Positions 18,945-32,595 of a stretch of 64,000 bases of DNA are shown here, in pieces. The stretch is from Litsea cubeba (taxonomy: Eukaryota > Streptophyta > Magnoliopsida > Laurales > Lauraceae): NCBI GenBank assembly GCA_012931725.1, contig CM022948.1, forward strand, positions 92,028,215 through 92,092,214, read 5' to 3'. Made by a program: the position numbers and the translations under genes. Each line of letters begins with the position of its first letter. Position 1 is the first letter of the stretch. The notes under the pieces are model-generated. The model worked only from the letters and a program-made list of their open reading frames with translations, was not told the DNA's origin and searched no databases.

Positions 18945-21854
18945 CTTATATATATATATATATATTTTCTCATTGGTTTTAGTAGAGCATTTTGATGGCC
19001 ATTATCTTTACATGATTGAAAATGTTAGACAAAAATCAATTTTTGTAAATGTTGATATCTCAAAGTCCTCTCATATATGTTAGGATAGTCATCAATCGTG
19101 TAAATGTTGTCACATGTTGAAGTTTTAATAGTTGGATGCCATTTTTCGAGCTTGAGCACTGGTAGTGGATTGGATGGCCGGTTCTATAGGACAAAAACTC
19201 TGGTCAAAGCCATAATACAAAGGAGATCTCTTTTTCCCGGCACAAGAGGATCTAGACTTGAATGGTAGTTGGTTTCTAGGGGGGAAAAACGATGAGAATG
19301 AGAGAGAGAGAAGTATTTAATTTGAGGCCATGACCTTTCAATATCACTAGAAGAGAAATGCAGCAGAATTTGACTATTGACGGATTGACCTTATAGTAGG
19401 AATCACGTTCAGGGCACATGTACCTTAGATGTAGGTAGAACATGATATTTACGGTCCTTAACGCTGTCCCATTATTTGACTGTAACTGCTGATTTTGACC
19501 ATGAGTGATATAACTGACCCACATTCTCCTCCCACTTCCACATGCAACCACTCTACTTTCCACTTTTCACTCCTCTTTTGAATAACTCCTTTTCATCTCA
19601 AATCTCATACTCCTTTTCCATTTTCACTCAACTTCTCTTACTATTGATTTTTATGCATGTTGTTGTAATTTTTATTGATAAATATGTCCATGCTGAGCAC
19701 TGATTATTGTGCTATTAAAAGATTAAGCGATTAACTTATTATGTAAAAGAATTTGATTCCAATAAACTTCCCTTTTAATTTGCTATCGTTTTGGTATTGG
19801 TTATTAGATTTGGTGTCTCTTTGGTGTGCGTACCTATCGAGTAGTTTAAGTGGCATTATATTACGAGGACCAGCTTTTGGACGAGTCACCATCAATAGTA
19901 GGGCGTCATGTAAAAGATACCTTTGCAGAAAATCTGCTTCATGGAGGGAAAAGATATCTCGACCCCTAATAAAGTTTTTTTTTTTTAAATTATAAAAAAA
20001 TTTAACTCATTTTTATGCTTTTCCCTAATCGACTTGACTTTACTTGACAAGTAAAATTATCAAACAGGCCAAAAAAATAAATAGTCACATCAAATATGGA
20101 TTTTATTGTATAGTTAGGAAGACCCTCTTCTTATAGAGGAATATTTTGATTTTTTGCTCCCCAAGATGTCTTCCCTGTTATTGAAATTCAAAGCCGGTGA
20201 AGAGTGAAAAGAGGAAACGTAGAAACCCCTTGCGCAAGAATCTGACACACCATCTTTGTGAGGTATTCATGTGGCTTAAAAAGCTTCTGACTTTAGAAAA
20301 AAGCACTACCTGAAGTCACTCGGTTGACAGAATAAAAAGCAATGCCCAAACGTCGGCAAAGCTATATTCCAAAATATTGGTCCAAAAGATCATGGGCTGA
20401 TTTCTGGAGTACACTAGACTACTAGAGAAGGGAAAGACTTCTAATTTGGTAGGGGCAATGGTCGATTAATAAATAAAAAATCTAAATGGTCTGATGTTCG
20501 TAGTCTAAAAAATGATCTGAACATGTCCTGTACCCTAGGATCTCATTTTGAGTAGAACGATTGATTACTAAATCATAGCAAATACTATAATGTTTTGGAT
20601 ACTACAGTGTTTTGGATATATCAGGAGGGAAATTGATAATATCATAATAAAGATGGGTAGATGGAGAAATCTATGAATGTAGTTATTAATAGCTTTCAAT
20701 TATTTAAATTGAAATTAGTTTTTGACATTTTATGATGAGATTAACTTTCCACTGTACCAAAATTAAAATAGTATGACATGTCTCATGACTATATATAATA
20801 ACTTGAGAAGGCGAGAACCATTATTATATATGAAAGCCAATGATTTTGACTGTCTTAATTTTTCTTGAGGGGGTACTGATTTTGGTTTTGACTATTTTAT
20901 TAGTATTGACTTCACATGGAGCTTGAATGATTAAGTTTTACTGATATTAGAGCCTGAAAGCTTGGAAAACATACTTTTATGTATTACTCCACATAGAATT
21001 TTATATAAAGATTTGTTATTAAAAAATCTAAAAAAAAGTAGTTATAAAGGGAGTGTGACTGTGTGAGCCTTAGACACATGACATATGAAAGATCCTCTAT
21101 ATGTCACTATAAAGATTCATTAAAAAATGTCAAAAGTAGTTATAGATGAGGCTAACATATCATAACTTTATAAGCCTAATTAATTAACATAGAAAACCTA
21201 ATCATATAATAATACTAGCATAATATGAACCAAATCTATTCTAATCTAATATAATCATAAGTCAAAGCTGATGAACTCACCCTTTTCATATTCAACCTTC
21301 TCTAATATTAATATTTATATTTTAGGAAGTTCCTCCTTAAAATTTTGTTAATTTCTTCTTTTACACAACATCTTACATTGTTCTATTAATTTTTGATTTA
21401 TTATATTTTCAGATTTTTGTCCCCATCAATACAACTATGACAAACTTTTTTTTTTCCCCTTTTTATCCATATGCCTGCCCTTGCTTAGTTGCTTTGCATC
21501 GGTCAAGCTGGTATTTGTGACCATGGTAGTAAATAGTCGAAGTCAAAAAATATGGAGTGTCTTTGTGACCATTGACTAAATCGAGGGAATTATTATAAGA
21601 AGTGATTTGACTTACTTCCGTTGAAACTTACAAATCCCAGTTGGAACAATCAATCGAAAATCTCTCTTAATACATGGATTAGCCACTTCATACACTCATG
21701 GACTGAGCGCACTCTAGCCACTTCAAATCCGCATGGAATGAGTGCACTTCCTACCTTAAACAATAACAAAGAATGAAACATCAAAAACAAAAACAAAAAC
21801 AATGAACTAAAATTTTGGTTTGCTCCTAAAGATTGAGGGTTTTAAACTGCGCTG
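18945..21854. other. Intergenic, no recognisable gene; contains the ACC synthase 3' flank
   Basis: This is AT-rich sequence without a convincing repeat boundary or coding segment. The last 80-100 bases before 21855 would hold the 3' untranslated region of the minus-strand ACC synthase gene. Short frames at 19276-19563 and 19753-19995 lack recognisable motifs. Confidence 0.5.
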
Positions 21855-24289
21855 TCATACTGGAGCTACAGGAGATTTACCCGACTCTCCTCGGCCGAAG
21901 GGATTGAAAACCCAATTCCTCATATTCAGCTTCTCTGATTTTACATTAGATCTGCACCGGCTCCGAGACTGACTGATCCCATCGACGAAGGCCTCGAGTC
22001 GCTGCATGGAGAGACTGAGGGTCTCTTGAGTCATGTTGGCGAAGCAGACCCGGAACCAGCCTGGCTCATTACAATGGCATGAAGAGCCAGGAGATATATT
22101 CAATCCAACTTCAAACAGTATCTTCTTCCACAGTTCCATCTCCCCTTTGAATGTTTTGGAGCTTAAAAGGTGTCTCATGTCTACCCAACAGAACAAGCCT
22201 GCATTGCTCTTTAAGGTTCCTATGCCTGCATTTTTGAGGCCATGAACAAGCATGCTATGCCTCTCTTTAAGCCGCTTGTGATTCTCTGAAATGTAGTTGC
22301 TGGTGAACTTCTTGTCAGATAGCATGGCCGATAGGAGATACTGAGTCTGCGAAGAAACAAGGCCGAAGCTCGACATCTTAGTCGCAGCTGCAATGACCAT
22401 ATCGTTATCGGAGTAAATTGCACCTACTCGGAATCCAGGGAGCCCCAAATCCTTTGAGAGACTGTAGACAATGTGGACTCGGTCATGGATCTTGTCATAC
22501 TCCTTAAACCCCATTACAGACTCTTTGATGCTAATGAAGTCAGGTGAGGTGAAGACGGTCCCTGAATATATCTCATCGCTGATTAGATGGATTCCTTTCT
22601 CGTCGATGAAACGAACTAGCAGGTCTAATTCGCTCCGGCTCATTGTGGTGCCTAATGGGTTGGAAGGGTTGGTGATCAAGACCCCTTTTACCTTCATATT
22701 CCTCTTTCGCGCCTGTCGATATGCCTTTTTCAGTGCATTTTCAGTTATCCGGAAGCCATTGGAGCTTGAACAATGTATTGGTATGATTTCGACTCCAGTT
22801 CGCCATTTGAGATCTCTATCGAACCTACAATAATTTTAAACAAGCAGCTAAGTACATGTATTATGAATGTAGCAATAGAGATGATACAAAGATTATTGTT
22901 TAAAAGTAAGTTCCGACAAAGATAAGTACCCTGGATAATATGGGGTAGGGAGGAGGAAGGCTTCGCCTTTTTCAGCAAGGCAAAACATCAGAGTCTCATT
23001 GGCTGAAGTTGCACCGGCGGTAAGAACGAGGTTGTTTGGATCAAATTGTACTTTTCTCTCTCTTATCTCGGATAAGAATTCGGCTAAAGACTGAAAACAA
23101 AGATGCTTATAATTTAGACGGCTGGTCAAATTGTACTTTGGTGTCTCTTTTCAAGTAGAGAAGTAGTGTTAAAAAAGCTTACGTTCTTGAAATCTGGCAT
23201 GCCATGATAGTCTTGGAAAAGAGCAAGCTCTCTGAAAACCGAAACATTGCCTCTCTTGAGTCCCACAGCGTCGGAGTTGTTAGAGAGCCAGGATTCAATG
23301 AGATCAAATGATAACTGAAACAGAAATAGCAACGATGTTACAAGGATCTTTTATAGTACTGCATTTTTATGTATATAGAGTAAGCATTTTACCCTACAAA
23401 CTTTTAAAAGTTAATGATCCACAAATATTTAGAGAGAGAGAGAGAGAGAGCGCTTTTTCTTATATGTTTATATATTATCAATGCAAACTTTAGCTCCCAT
23501 CCCAAAATAGGCCCATGTGGATGAATGCGTTGGATAGAACAGGGTTGGGCCTCCACGTGGGTCACTACAGAATTTCCCCTGTTGTTATCATCATGGGATC
23601 ATTTCTCTAAAAAAAAAAAGGGACCGTTCTCTCTCCCTTTTCTAAATCCGAAACCCTTCTCCGGTTGTTGTTTCGATTGAAACGAACTCTATAAGAGCTT
23701 CTTTCAAGAAGGTTGGATTGCGGCGTTCTCTAAATTTCGTTTGAGTGAGAAAATCCAAGACCCCAAAATGGAAAAGTAGAGTTGGAGGAATAATTATGTG
23801 ATAAGAATTTTGCGAAAGAGTTGGGTTCCTCATTCGAGTAGGAGAAATCCTGAGTTAAAAAAGTGCAACTCTACTTTTTGAAATATAACAGTTTTAGAAG
23901 TTATGGTCCATATACACATGTGTACATGTGTTTATATGCATGTGTATGCATACAGGTAGATGCTCCTTTTACTATATTAATGTGAGTAAGGGGGAATTCA
24001 TTGCATTTAGGCTGTTGCAATGGGTTCTCCTTTATTTTTTTTGTTTTTTTTGTGAGAGTTATTCTCGTAGGAGCATTTCTTTTATACATAGATAAAAATA
24101 TTTTTTGTAAATATTACTAGAAACTTTGAATACCTGATTCTCTGCGAGACCCATTTGTATGATTCCTCCCGGATTCTTAATCTCATCATACGGGTTCTTC
24201 TCATACTCCTGCCATCCCAGGAAGTATGAAGAGTCTTGCCCGTGTGAGTTGCATGTGGCTATCTTAGACAACAATAATTCTTGCTTCAT
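21855..24289 (-). CDS. ACS: 1-aminocyclopropane-1-carboxylate synthase (ACC synthase)
   Basis: The enzyme converts S-adenosylmethionine to ACC, the committed step in ethylene synthesis, in the cytosol with pyridoxal phosphate. Exons on the minus strand are 24289-24134, 23314-23183, 23090-22930 and 22824-21855, all with GT-AG introns and in-frame joins, giving 472 residues, within the usual 440-490. Visible signatures are GLAENQ (47-52), NPSNP (202-206), SDEIY (232-236), the cofactor lysine K274 in SLSKDLGLPGFR, and R408 in WFR. This is a class I/II aminotransferase fold. The start is the first ATG, about 12 residues before the conserved body. The C-terminal extension ends NWVF...KSPVAPV: WVF recalls the ETO1-recognised tail of type-2 enzymes, but the basic R-V-S part is missing and one SP site is present. 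Four exons is usual for this family. It appears intact. Confidence 0.96.
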
Positions 24290-24471
24290 TGTATTAGAGA
24301 GAGAACGGCCTTGGTAAGTGAAATGGGTGGAGCTCTTAAGCCCTTTGTATAAGAGAGAGAGAGAGAGAGAGAGAGGGGCTTATGAAGAGGAATTGGAAGT
24401 TCTGAGGAGGGAGAGGCCTATGAAGAGGGACTTGGAAGTTGTGAGGAGGCCTTGAATGGAACGTATGGGCC

Positions 24472-24478
24472 TTATATA
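24472..24478 (-). promoter_or_regulatory. Candidate TATA box for ACC synthase
   Basis: On the minus strand the sequence reads TATATAA about 185 bases upstream of the start codon. A GA/CT microsatellite (about 24352-24374) lies between them in the presumed 5' untranslated region. Position and sequence fit a plant core promoter; no transcript start is known. Confidence 0.5.
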
Positions 24479-24479
24479 G

Positions 24480-26861
24480 AGCTTACTACTCCAATCTTAC
24501 ACAACAAAAGAAATGTAGAAAGAAAGACATAAAAATAGAAAACTTGGGACAAAATTAAAGCAAACGAAATGAATGCTCATATGGTTGGGTTAGAGAGAGG
24601 AGGAGAAAGCTGCCGACAAAATCCGAAAGACCGTGGCCATTGCTCGTAAAGCCATGCAGCGCGGCCCCTCTTGCGCCCCGCGTCCAGATCACCGTGGCCC
24701 ACCTCCCTCCACTCATGTCTCTCCTCTCTCTCTCTATTTCCTCCTTTTCAACCAAAATGTCTCCTCCTCCTTCGACGACATGTGGTTTTAGGCGTTTCAG
24801 CAGCATATCAACATACAGACTACTTTCGATCAGGTAGTAGGGGATTTGTGGGGCCCACCTTAATGCTTGAGGTATAGACATTGGTGGGCCCCACATCTCG
24901 CGTATAGCTGTCTGAGTTCAGTCATTGGATTCGTCTGATTATGATCATTAGTTTTTTGACAAACTGGTTAATGTTAGGTGTGATTATGATATCCACATAT
25001 ATAAAACTCCCAACTGAAAACATTGCAATTATATGTATCTTTTACTGTTCTTTATTAGGGGTTCATTGCTTATACTATTATTCTGTCTATGCTGAATTTT
25101 GATGTTGACCACCCTAAAGTCTAATCTCTACTAACCCCCCATTAAAGTCTCTACCTTTACACTGTGACTTAATTAATCTTCTGTAATCTATGCCTGAGGG
25201 TCCCTTTGGACGAGGAAAAGATGATGAGGAAGACATCAGTCGATCTCTACTAGGATATATAGAGAAATAAAGAAAAACTTAGATGTGGAAAATCTCCTCG
25301 TAAGGAGATTTAATTTAGCAACTTTCTTTACATTTTCCTAGTAGGGGTGTATTTGTAAATATATATGATTAGCGTTATTACCATTCTCCATCAAATTAGG
25401 ATGGCTATTAGGAGATCTTTTACACCCAATTGTTCTGGAGGGGCATTAAGTTCATTCATAGGTCATTCCTAATAAAAAGCATTTTCTCTACTAATTTCTC
25501 GAGATTTTGGCAAGAGTGATTAGCTAAGAAAACCTAATACGGTATCAGAACCGATTGGTCACAAGTGCGAATCCCTAGATAAACAACTTGATCCTAAAAA
25601 AATAATTGCACCAGACGATAGTGAAAAAACCAAATTCCACCAAGGGGGTATTGAAAAGTATTTTCGCTGCCTATGCTGATGCAAGTTTTGGCAAAAATAA
25701 TTATATACGAAAACTTTAATAATTCAAAGCAACACCGTAAAAGATGACTTTCCCACACATGATGGTCTGAAACGGACCACATAATTTCGTCTCCGAATCA
25801 GAAAGAAAGATCAAAAGAAGAGAAAAAATAGAAAGAAAAATGTCATTTTTGTTGTCGGTAGAGAAGAATATTGAGCCCGTTGTTTCAGCTCCCTGAATTG
25901 GATTCCTCCACCATTCCTTTTCTCTTCTAACATGAAGAATTTATAATTGGCATTAGTATAGTCATCCCATAAAGTGATTAAAATGACTGCCACTTTTTAT
26001 AGTAAAATATGCTATGATTAAAGTAAACAACTCTCACTTCAATAAGTAGTAGGTGAAAGTATGGTAGTTTAGACTTGCCCGTGGATTTATTGCACCATAT
26101 CCTCTCTTTTAAATTTTGATTACCATCGACTCATGATGAAATGGCTTCCTTATTCAGATATATTTCAGTCATTACAACGTCATGACTCAGGAATGAATAG
26201 AGGAATCACTCTTGTGAAAGCAGATACAAACAGGAAATGCGCCTTACTTCTTCCTTCCTGCCTTTCTGTACATTCTAATGACCCTTCAATTCATCACTTT
26301 TTTCTAGTAGTAATTCTTTATGTTTGATTTGAATCAACAACGCTGAGAAAGTCATAAAAGATCAATTTCACTTTTTGGCCAAAAAAGGAAAAGAGAGTTC
26401 ATTGTCTCTTCATTACCAAATTAAAGAGAAGGCATTCTGAAAAAATAGTTAAGAAGAAGAGAAATTCCAAATAGGAGAATAGAGGTTTCTCCCTTGGCAT
26501 CCAAATGACCCTTAACCAATATGTGTGTGTTATTTATTCATTTATTTTAATATGTTTGGTACCAAAAATGAGTGATGGACATGTGAGTGAAACCAAGGTG
26601 CCCTAACACCACTCAACGTACCAGAGTGTGTTTGGCTCTAATAGGATACCGTCTACAACTATTTTATAGTGGCCATGTTAAGTGGATCACAGTTCTATGT
26701 GGATTTGAATTCATTTCAAGGACCGTGATAATTGAAAACGAAAAAAAGGTTGAACAATTGACCATGGGATGGGATGGGACCATTTTCCCAGGGAAACTCG
26801 GTTTCTGAGCCATGCTTCAGGGGTGAATGAAACCCAAGGATTTTTAAGATAAAAAAGTCTA
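24480..26861. other. Intergenic sequence with remnants only
   Basis: This is mostly ACC synthase upstream sequence. A small inverted repeat of GTGGGGCCCACC type occurs at about 24848-24893. The segment 25216-25560 ends in CGGTATCAGAACC, similar to a copia methionine-tRNA primer site (TGGTATCAGAGC), so it may be the end of an old LTR, but no second LTR is seen. I see no gene. Confidence 0.45.
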
Positions 26862-26875
26862 CCATGAACTAACCT

Positions 26876-26931
26876 CATGGTTCTCATCTAAATATTGGAT
26901 GTTCTCATCCAATATTTAGATGAGAACCATG
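26876..26931. repeat. Perfect hairpin: 26-bp arms, 4-nt loop
   Basis: The left arm starts CATGGTTCTCATCTAAATAT and the right arm is its exact complement, separated by TTCT. Imperfect pairing continues about 14 bp further each side (about 26862-26945). It could be a tiny fold-back MITE or the stem of a small-RNA precursor. Confidence 0.9.
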
Positions 26932-27134
26932 GAGTTAATCCATGGATCTCTGCATGAGTTAGTCCATCTAACAGGACTATTTCAAGATATTGAGACGAGC
27001 AAATTTAGGTAAGGTAAGCTCAACTTTATATTTTTTTTAGAGCTTCTAAATGTACGCCACATTTTCTTTCCATACACTCTCTCTACACCTACCATCGAAG
27101 TATTGGGATTTCAATTTTTTTTTTTTACACACCC

Positions 27135-27420
27135 CCCGTAATATCTAAACTGACCCAAGCCCAGCCACCACCACAACTTCCGGCAACATCATAGGAGGTG
27201 GGGGAGCGGGGGGCTGATGGGGAGCGAAAGAGAGAAGAGTTAGAAGGAGAAGGAGAGGGACAGGGAGGCGGAGGCAGAGGTAGTGGCAGCGGTAGGCAGA
27301 GGGAGACAGATAGAGGGCAGGGAGAGGGAGGCGGAGGCAACAGCGGGTGGTGGAGGGCAAGGAAAGAGAGGAAGGCGACGGCAGGCAGCAAAGGGAGAGG
27401 AAGACAAGGGTAGTTTGGGG
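27135..27420. repeat. Purine-rich (GA/GGA) low-complexity tract
   Basis: The plus strand is almost all G and A with GGAGGCGGAGG-type words. It yields proline-rich chance frames on the minus strand. No protein family is recognisable. Confidence 0.6.
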
Positions 27421-29381
27421 ATTTCCCCAATAGTTCTTTTTAAAATAGTATGGAAATAAAAATGTGGTGTTTCTTCTTCTTCTTCTTTTGGTAAAAGGAC
27501 CTCAAAGTTAACGTTTGTTCCCAGTCTAGGAACTGGAACTGGAGATCGTCAATTGCCAAATCCATGAGAAAAAATAAAAAATAAAAATGAGGTGGTCAAG
27601 TTCCAAGCCATTCATCTAATGTGATCCATCACACATGGCCAACTTAGATAAACTGGATAAAAAAAGTTATGTTTTTGAAAAACACTGGGGCCCATTTGTT
27701 TGCATAGAAAACATATGAACTCATGTCATAAGTAATTAAAACATGATCCAATGTAACAACAAAAAAAATGACAGTCTCATAACCTTCCCTTTAATAAAAA
27801 AGTCAATCCAAGGGAAGATAAAAAATGAATACCCATCTATCTAATTCAAATTCTAAAAAAGTCAAAATCCAATCTACATTTTTACCTTATATCATACACC
27901 CCTCACCTCATCATTCACACTTCACATCTTTACTAATAATTTCCATGGAGCTCATTTGACCATGAGTTCCTATGTAATCAATTCACATATATTCAGTTCC
28001 TATATATTCTAATCCAAACAATCACAGTCCCTAAAAGGAGTCGATGCCCTGGAGACAGTCACTAACAGAGACAATTTACAAATTGCCACCACTCAAATCT
28101 ATAAATAAGGGTTGGGGTTGGGGTTGGGGTTGGGGTTGGGCGGGTGGGGGCTCCTTGGTTGCAACTTCAGCTACCTCTCTTTTCTTGAGCCATATCAGTT
28201 TCTCATTTCTTTGTTGAAGATTCAAAGACTTATGAAGACTGCTACAGTCTCTCTATTGTTTCAAACCAGCTCTGTTAATATTGTTTAACGAATACAGGAA
28301 TCCATTTCTGTAAGCTTGTATTGCCCTTTTGCCGTGTCATGCCTCTAGTACACTGATCAAACAATTGTAATCAAAGATAAAAAGTAACAAAAGTCACACA
28401 ACTACTAGCCACTCAGTTACACTATGTTGCTGTCGACACATCTTGTTTAGACCCAACACCTGACCCCACCTCTCCTCCGACTCTGCTACCAAGCAGTGCA
28501 ACAAATATCACAGATGTTTTGTATTTATCCTGATAAGCTATTTTAGCATGAAATTAGCACCACAACATTTTCATGATAAAATCAATCTGTCCCAAGAAAT
28601 TAATTTATCGCAACATTTTGATGGTATCAGCTAAAAATTCCAAGGAAACATGAAACAAGTCACATGCGATAAATGCTGACATATCACCATGGTCTTCTGT
28701 GAAAATAATAATAAATAAATAGAAAGTAAAGCAATACATAAACGCTATTAATGAAATGCTTTCTATGGTCTTATCTTATATTCGGTAGTACATAATTTAA
28801 ATGACTTGAACAATTTACATGGAAAGCTATGCTATTAATGGCCTGTTGATGAACACGTGCCACGTCGGACAATATGATCATATTTATCTTTTAATTTTTT
28901 TTTCAATTATTTTATTTTCACCTATATATTTCTAATAATTTCCCGATGAAGAACCTCAATTTGAAATCATCCTGATATGACATGCGACCAATATCATTTT
29001 AGTAACAATATTTGTAACATTGCTAACCAAACCGATAAGAAGAACAAGAGAGAGTTCACAGTGAAATTATCTAATGAGTACCAAGCTCAACAAGATCCAA
29101 AAGTATGTTGCCTCCCTCAGTCCAAAAACACTGAGAAACCTAACCAGGAGGTGCTACAAAATGGTCTTGCTACCACACCGATCAGTGAATTGATTTCATG
29201 ATAAATTACTTCTCCATAAAATCTCAATCAGACAGACCTCGGCCAATCTTATGGTTAGAACACAATTGATGATCTCAACTGGCAGATTGAATAGGTGTGT
29301 TCTGAGCATGTTTCAAGATGAAAGATGAATACGTTAGTGGTCATGGGTAACAAGAACCTGAACCTCCAAGACCCACTGAAA
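27421..29381. other. Intergenic, with a GGGGTT run
   Basis: No gene is recognisable. A run of about five GGGGTT units lies at about 28108-28139, followed by a GGGCGGGTGGGGG tract. The last few hundred bases before 29382 would include the 3' untranslated region of the minus-strand methyltransferase gene. Confidence 0.5.
28108..28139 (+). repeat. (GGGGTT)n simple repeat
   Basis: About five head-to-tail GGGGTT units. The motif equals a ciliate-type telomere unit, not the plant TTTAGGG, and could form a G-quadruplex. It is probably a simple microsatellite. Confidence 0.85.
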
Positions 29382-32300
29382 TCAAGGATATGCGCTGAGG
29401 TGAAAAACTTGGCAGCTTGGACTGTAAGACCTCTTGGTTGCTGTCTGCTCAAACTTCTTAGAGGCAACTTCATTCTCTTCCAAGCCTGTCTGAACAAAAT
29501 ATCGTATCCACCAAGATGAGCTTCGCAATTTGGCCTTTCATGAAAACATACCAGATTGTCACTCATTCGTTCCAAAGAGAGAGTATGCACATTCACAGTA
29601 GATTGAACAATAAACAGTCATGGACAAAAACATGGCATGCCACAGTATTAATATTGAATGATAAGGGTTCCACTTGCAGGTTGGTGCAAGCAAAATGAAC
29701 GGTGGAAAGAATTATGCCACTCATCAGGCAGGCACACCTCCATGTATGTTAGCTGGCACAGAAACCTGGCCAACACTTTCATCTGGTAAACAATGTGTAC
29801 ATTGTATAAAGTCCATCTTCTATGTTACATGCATGGCCTACCTAATGTGAATGCTGGCCTTTTGTAGCTAGAGCACAGTAGGGCCCACCTTATGAACAGC
29901 AATGATTCCTGATCTATTTCCACAAGCAGGTGGGGCTCCTGATCTTTCATTTGCAAAAAGCGCGACCATGCTTATGCATAAACATATTCATCATGTTTAT
30001 GTACTGGGCCTACTGGCAGGACACAAAATTTAAATGCATTTTACATCTTTTTAATTTTCAGCATACAAGTCCACAGTGGCGGACCCAGGATTTTCACTTG
30101 AGGGGGGCTGACAATGGTCAAATAAAAAAAAATTCTTCACATTACCGAAATCAATTGTGTTTTGTGTTCACCGCAGCAAGAGCATAATCAATTAAGACCT
30201 TGGGTAAAGAAAAGTGCAATCAAGTAAATTGTGTATTTGTGTCCATTCCTGTGATATGAAAGTAATCCCAAAGGCCAGCTCGTTTGCATGAGAAATAGAG
30301 TGAAATAGAATTAAAGTTTCAAATTAAACAGGAGATTGGAAAAAAAAAAACTTTGAACAAAAAACAACAATGGGTTCTCTCATCCTGGATCTTCATTTCG
30401 TTTATTTGTTCAAATCAAATCCAAAACTACTTCCTAAAACTCATTCAAAAACTTTTTCCTAAAACCCCAATACAAATTACAACTAAAAACAACCAAATAT
30501 TATATTAAAATCAAATAAAATTAGTTAACAATCAATAACATGCATAAGTAGCTAAAATGAATAATGACTGATTGGATACACCTCTCTCCCTCATCTCTAA
30601 TCTAAATATTTGTCTAATTTTTGTAATTTTTGTTGTTGAAATCAAATCCAACTCCATTAAGAGAACCCATTTCAATAATGAAGATTTTTAGGAAAATCCC
30701 CCATTTTAAGAAAATCTTTCTTAATCAAGAGAACCCCTTTCAAACATGAGGATTTTCATAAGATGGCAGATTTGTAGAAATCCCTTATTTCTAAGGTCGC
30801 TATTTCTAAAAAATACTTTTGAAGACCCGGCACCTACCAAAACATCCCCCTACAACACCTAAAAAATGTTTAAAACCGATACGCAAAAAGGGAGAGAGAC
30901 CGCCATGCGCGTGATTTTGGGATTTCTTGAGAGAGAGTATTTTGTTCCATGGGGGCTGATGGGCTTGGCACCTTGGGGGCTGGTCTATGCAGCCCATATA
31001 ACCTTAATGGGTTTTTTTCCATATTTGTGTGGGCTCAAGCCCCCATGCAAGTATACATGGGTCCACCCCCTGCAAGTCCAATAGAAATAAAGTCTCGTCA
31101 GAGGCAAGAGGCTAGGAAGCACGGACACTTCTCCGGGGCCAGAGTGTCGGTGTCTGACACGTGTCGGACACGGACACGCTCCGACACGTGTCGGACACGC
31201 CCAAAAGAGTGTCCTGATTATTTTTTTTATTTTTAATATTTCGGACACGCTGGGGACACGCAGGAGACACGCTGGGGACACGCTGGCCTCTTTTAATTGG
31301 AAAAATAATAATAAAAATAGAGTAAAAAATGAAAAGAAAAGGGGGCTTTTTATAAAATGTCATAACTTATTTGTTTGCTAAATTGATTACAAAGTGAAAA
31401 TAATAAAATTAGAGTAAAAAAATGAAAAGAAAAGGGGGCTGATTGCAAAAGGTCATAACTTATTTGATTGCTACATTGATTACAAAGTTAAAATAATAAA
31501 ATTAGAGTAAAAAATGAAAAGAAAAGGGGGCTGTTTGTAAAAGGTCATAACTTATTTGTTTTCTAAATTGATTACAAAGTTAAAATAATAAAATTAGAGT
31601 AAAAAATAAAAAGAAAAGGGGGCTGTTTGTAAAAGGTTATAACTTATATGATTGCTAAATTGATTACAAAGTTAAAATAATAAAATTAGAGTAAAAAATG
31701 AAACGAAAAGGGGGCTGCTTGTAAAAGGTCATAACTTATTTGATTGCTAAATTGATTGCAAAGTTAAAATGATAGTATCTTTTAGTATATGATTAGATAT
31801 ATTATTATTATTATTATTAATTATTAACGTGTCCCTAACGTGTCCGTGTCCTACTTTTTTGAAAAATGCCGTGTCGGCGTGTCCGTGTCGTGTCGTGTCC
31901 GTGTCCCGTGTCCGTGTCCGTGCTTCTTAGGCAAGAGGAATGCATGGGTTCTAGGGTTTCACAGTCCATTATGGAAATTTCAATATGAGAATGATGACGA
32001 GAGTAAACGAAATGAATGGGGGTGACCTAGACGATGTTCTTGCTCCTCTCATATCTGTTAAAAAATGTCATCCCGATTATTGGGGCATTACAATCCTGAA
32101 TTCTCTAGATTAGGTAATCTTATCTGATTAGTATGATACTCCTTAAGAAAAATCTTAAAGTGCACACAGCAATACGGTCCAGTGTTTTTTTTTTTTTTTT
32201 GGGTAAAGTACAGTCCAGTGTTAAAACCAAATGGTTGCATATCAAGAAGCATCAGTTTGGATATGAGAAGCTGATGTCGGTCTTGGGTCATGGGCTTTGT

Positions 32301-32558
32301 AAAGATGTCCACAAGTTGATGAGAAGATGACATGTGAGGTAATAATCAAAATACTGTCCTGAAGTTATCTATGATGCCCATTGAATTAGGCACTGCTGAT
32401 AAAGGGGAAAGGTTTTCTGAGGAATCTATTTTGAGATGCCTGACGACCCATAGTCCAAAAAGGACCCAACCCAGAAAATTGGTGTGTGTGTCAGAGAGAT
32501 AAATCACAACTACTTATATTTTACAAAATATGGAATATGGCTCTCCTTGAAGTATACA

Positions 32559-32595
<37 letters not shown>

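Noticed and set aside
27125..27430. Proline-rich 101-residue frame on the minus strand
   Set aside because: It comes from a low-complexity GA tract; there is no start context, domain or splice partner.
28108..28139. Interstitial telomere
   Set aside because: The motif is GGGGTT, not the plant TTTAGGG, and only about five units exist.
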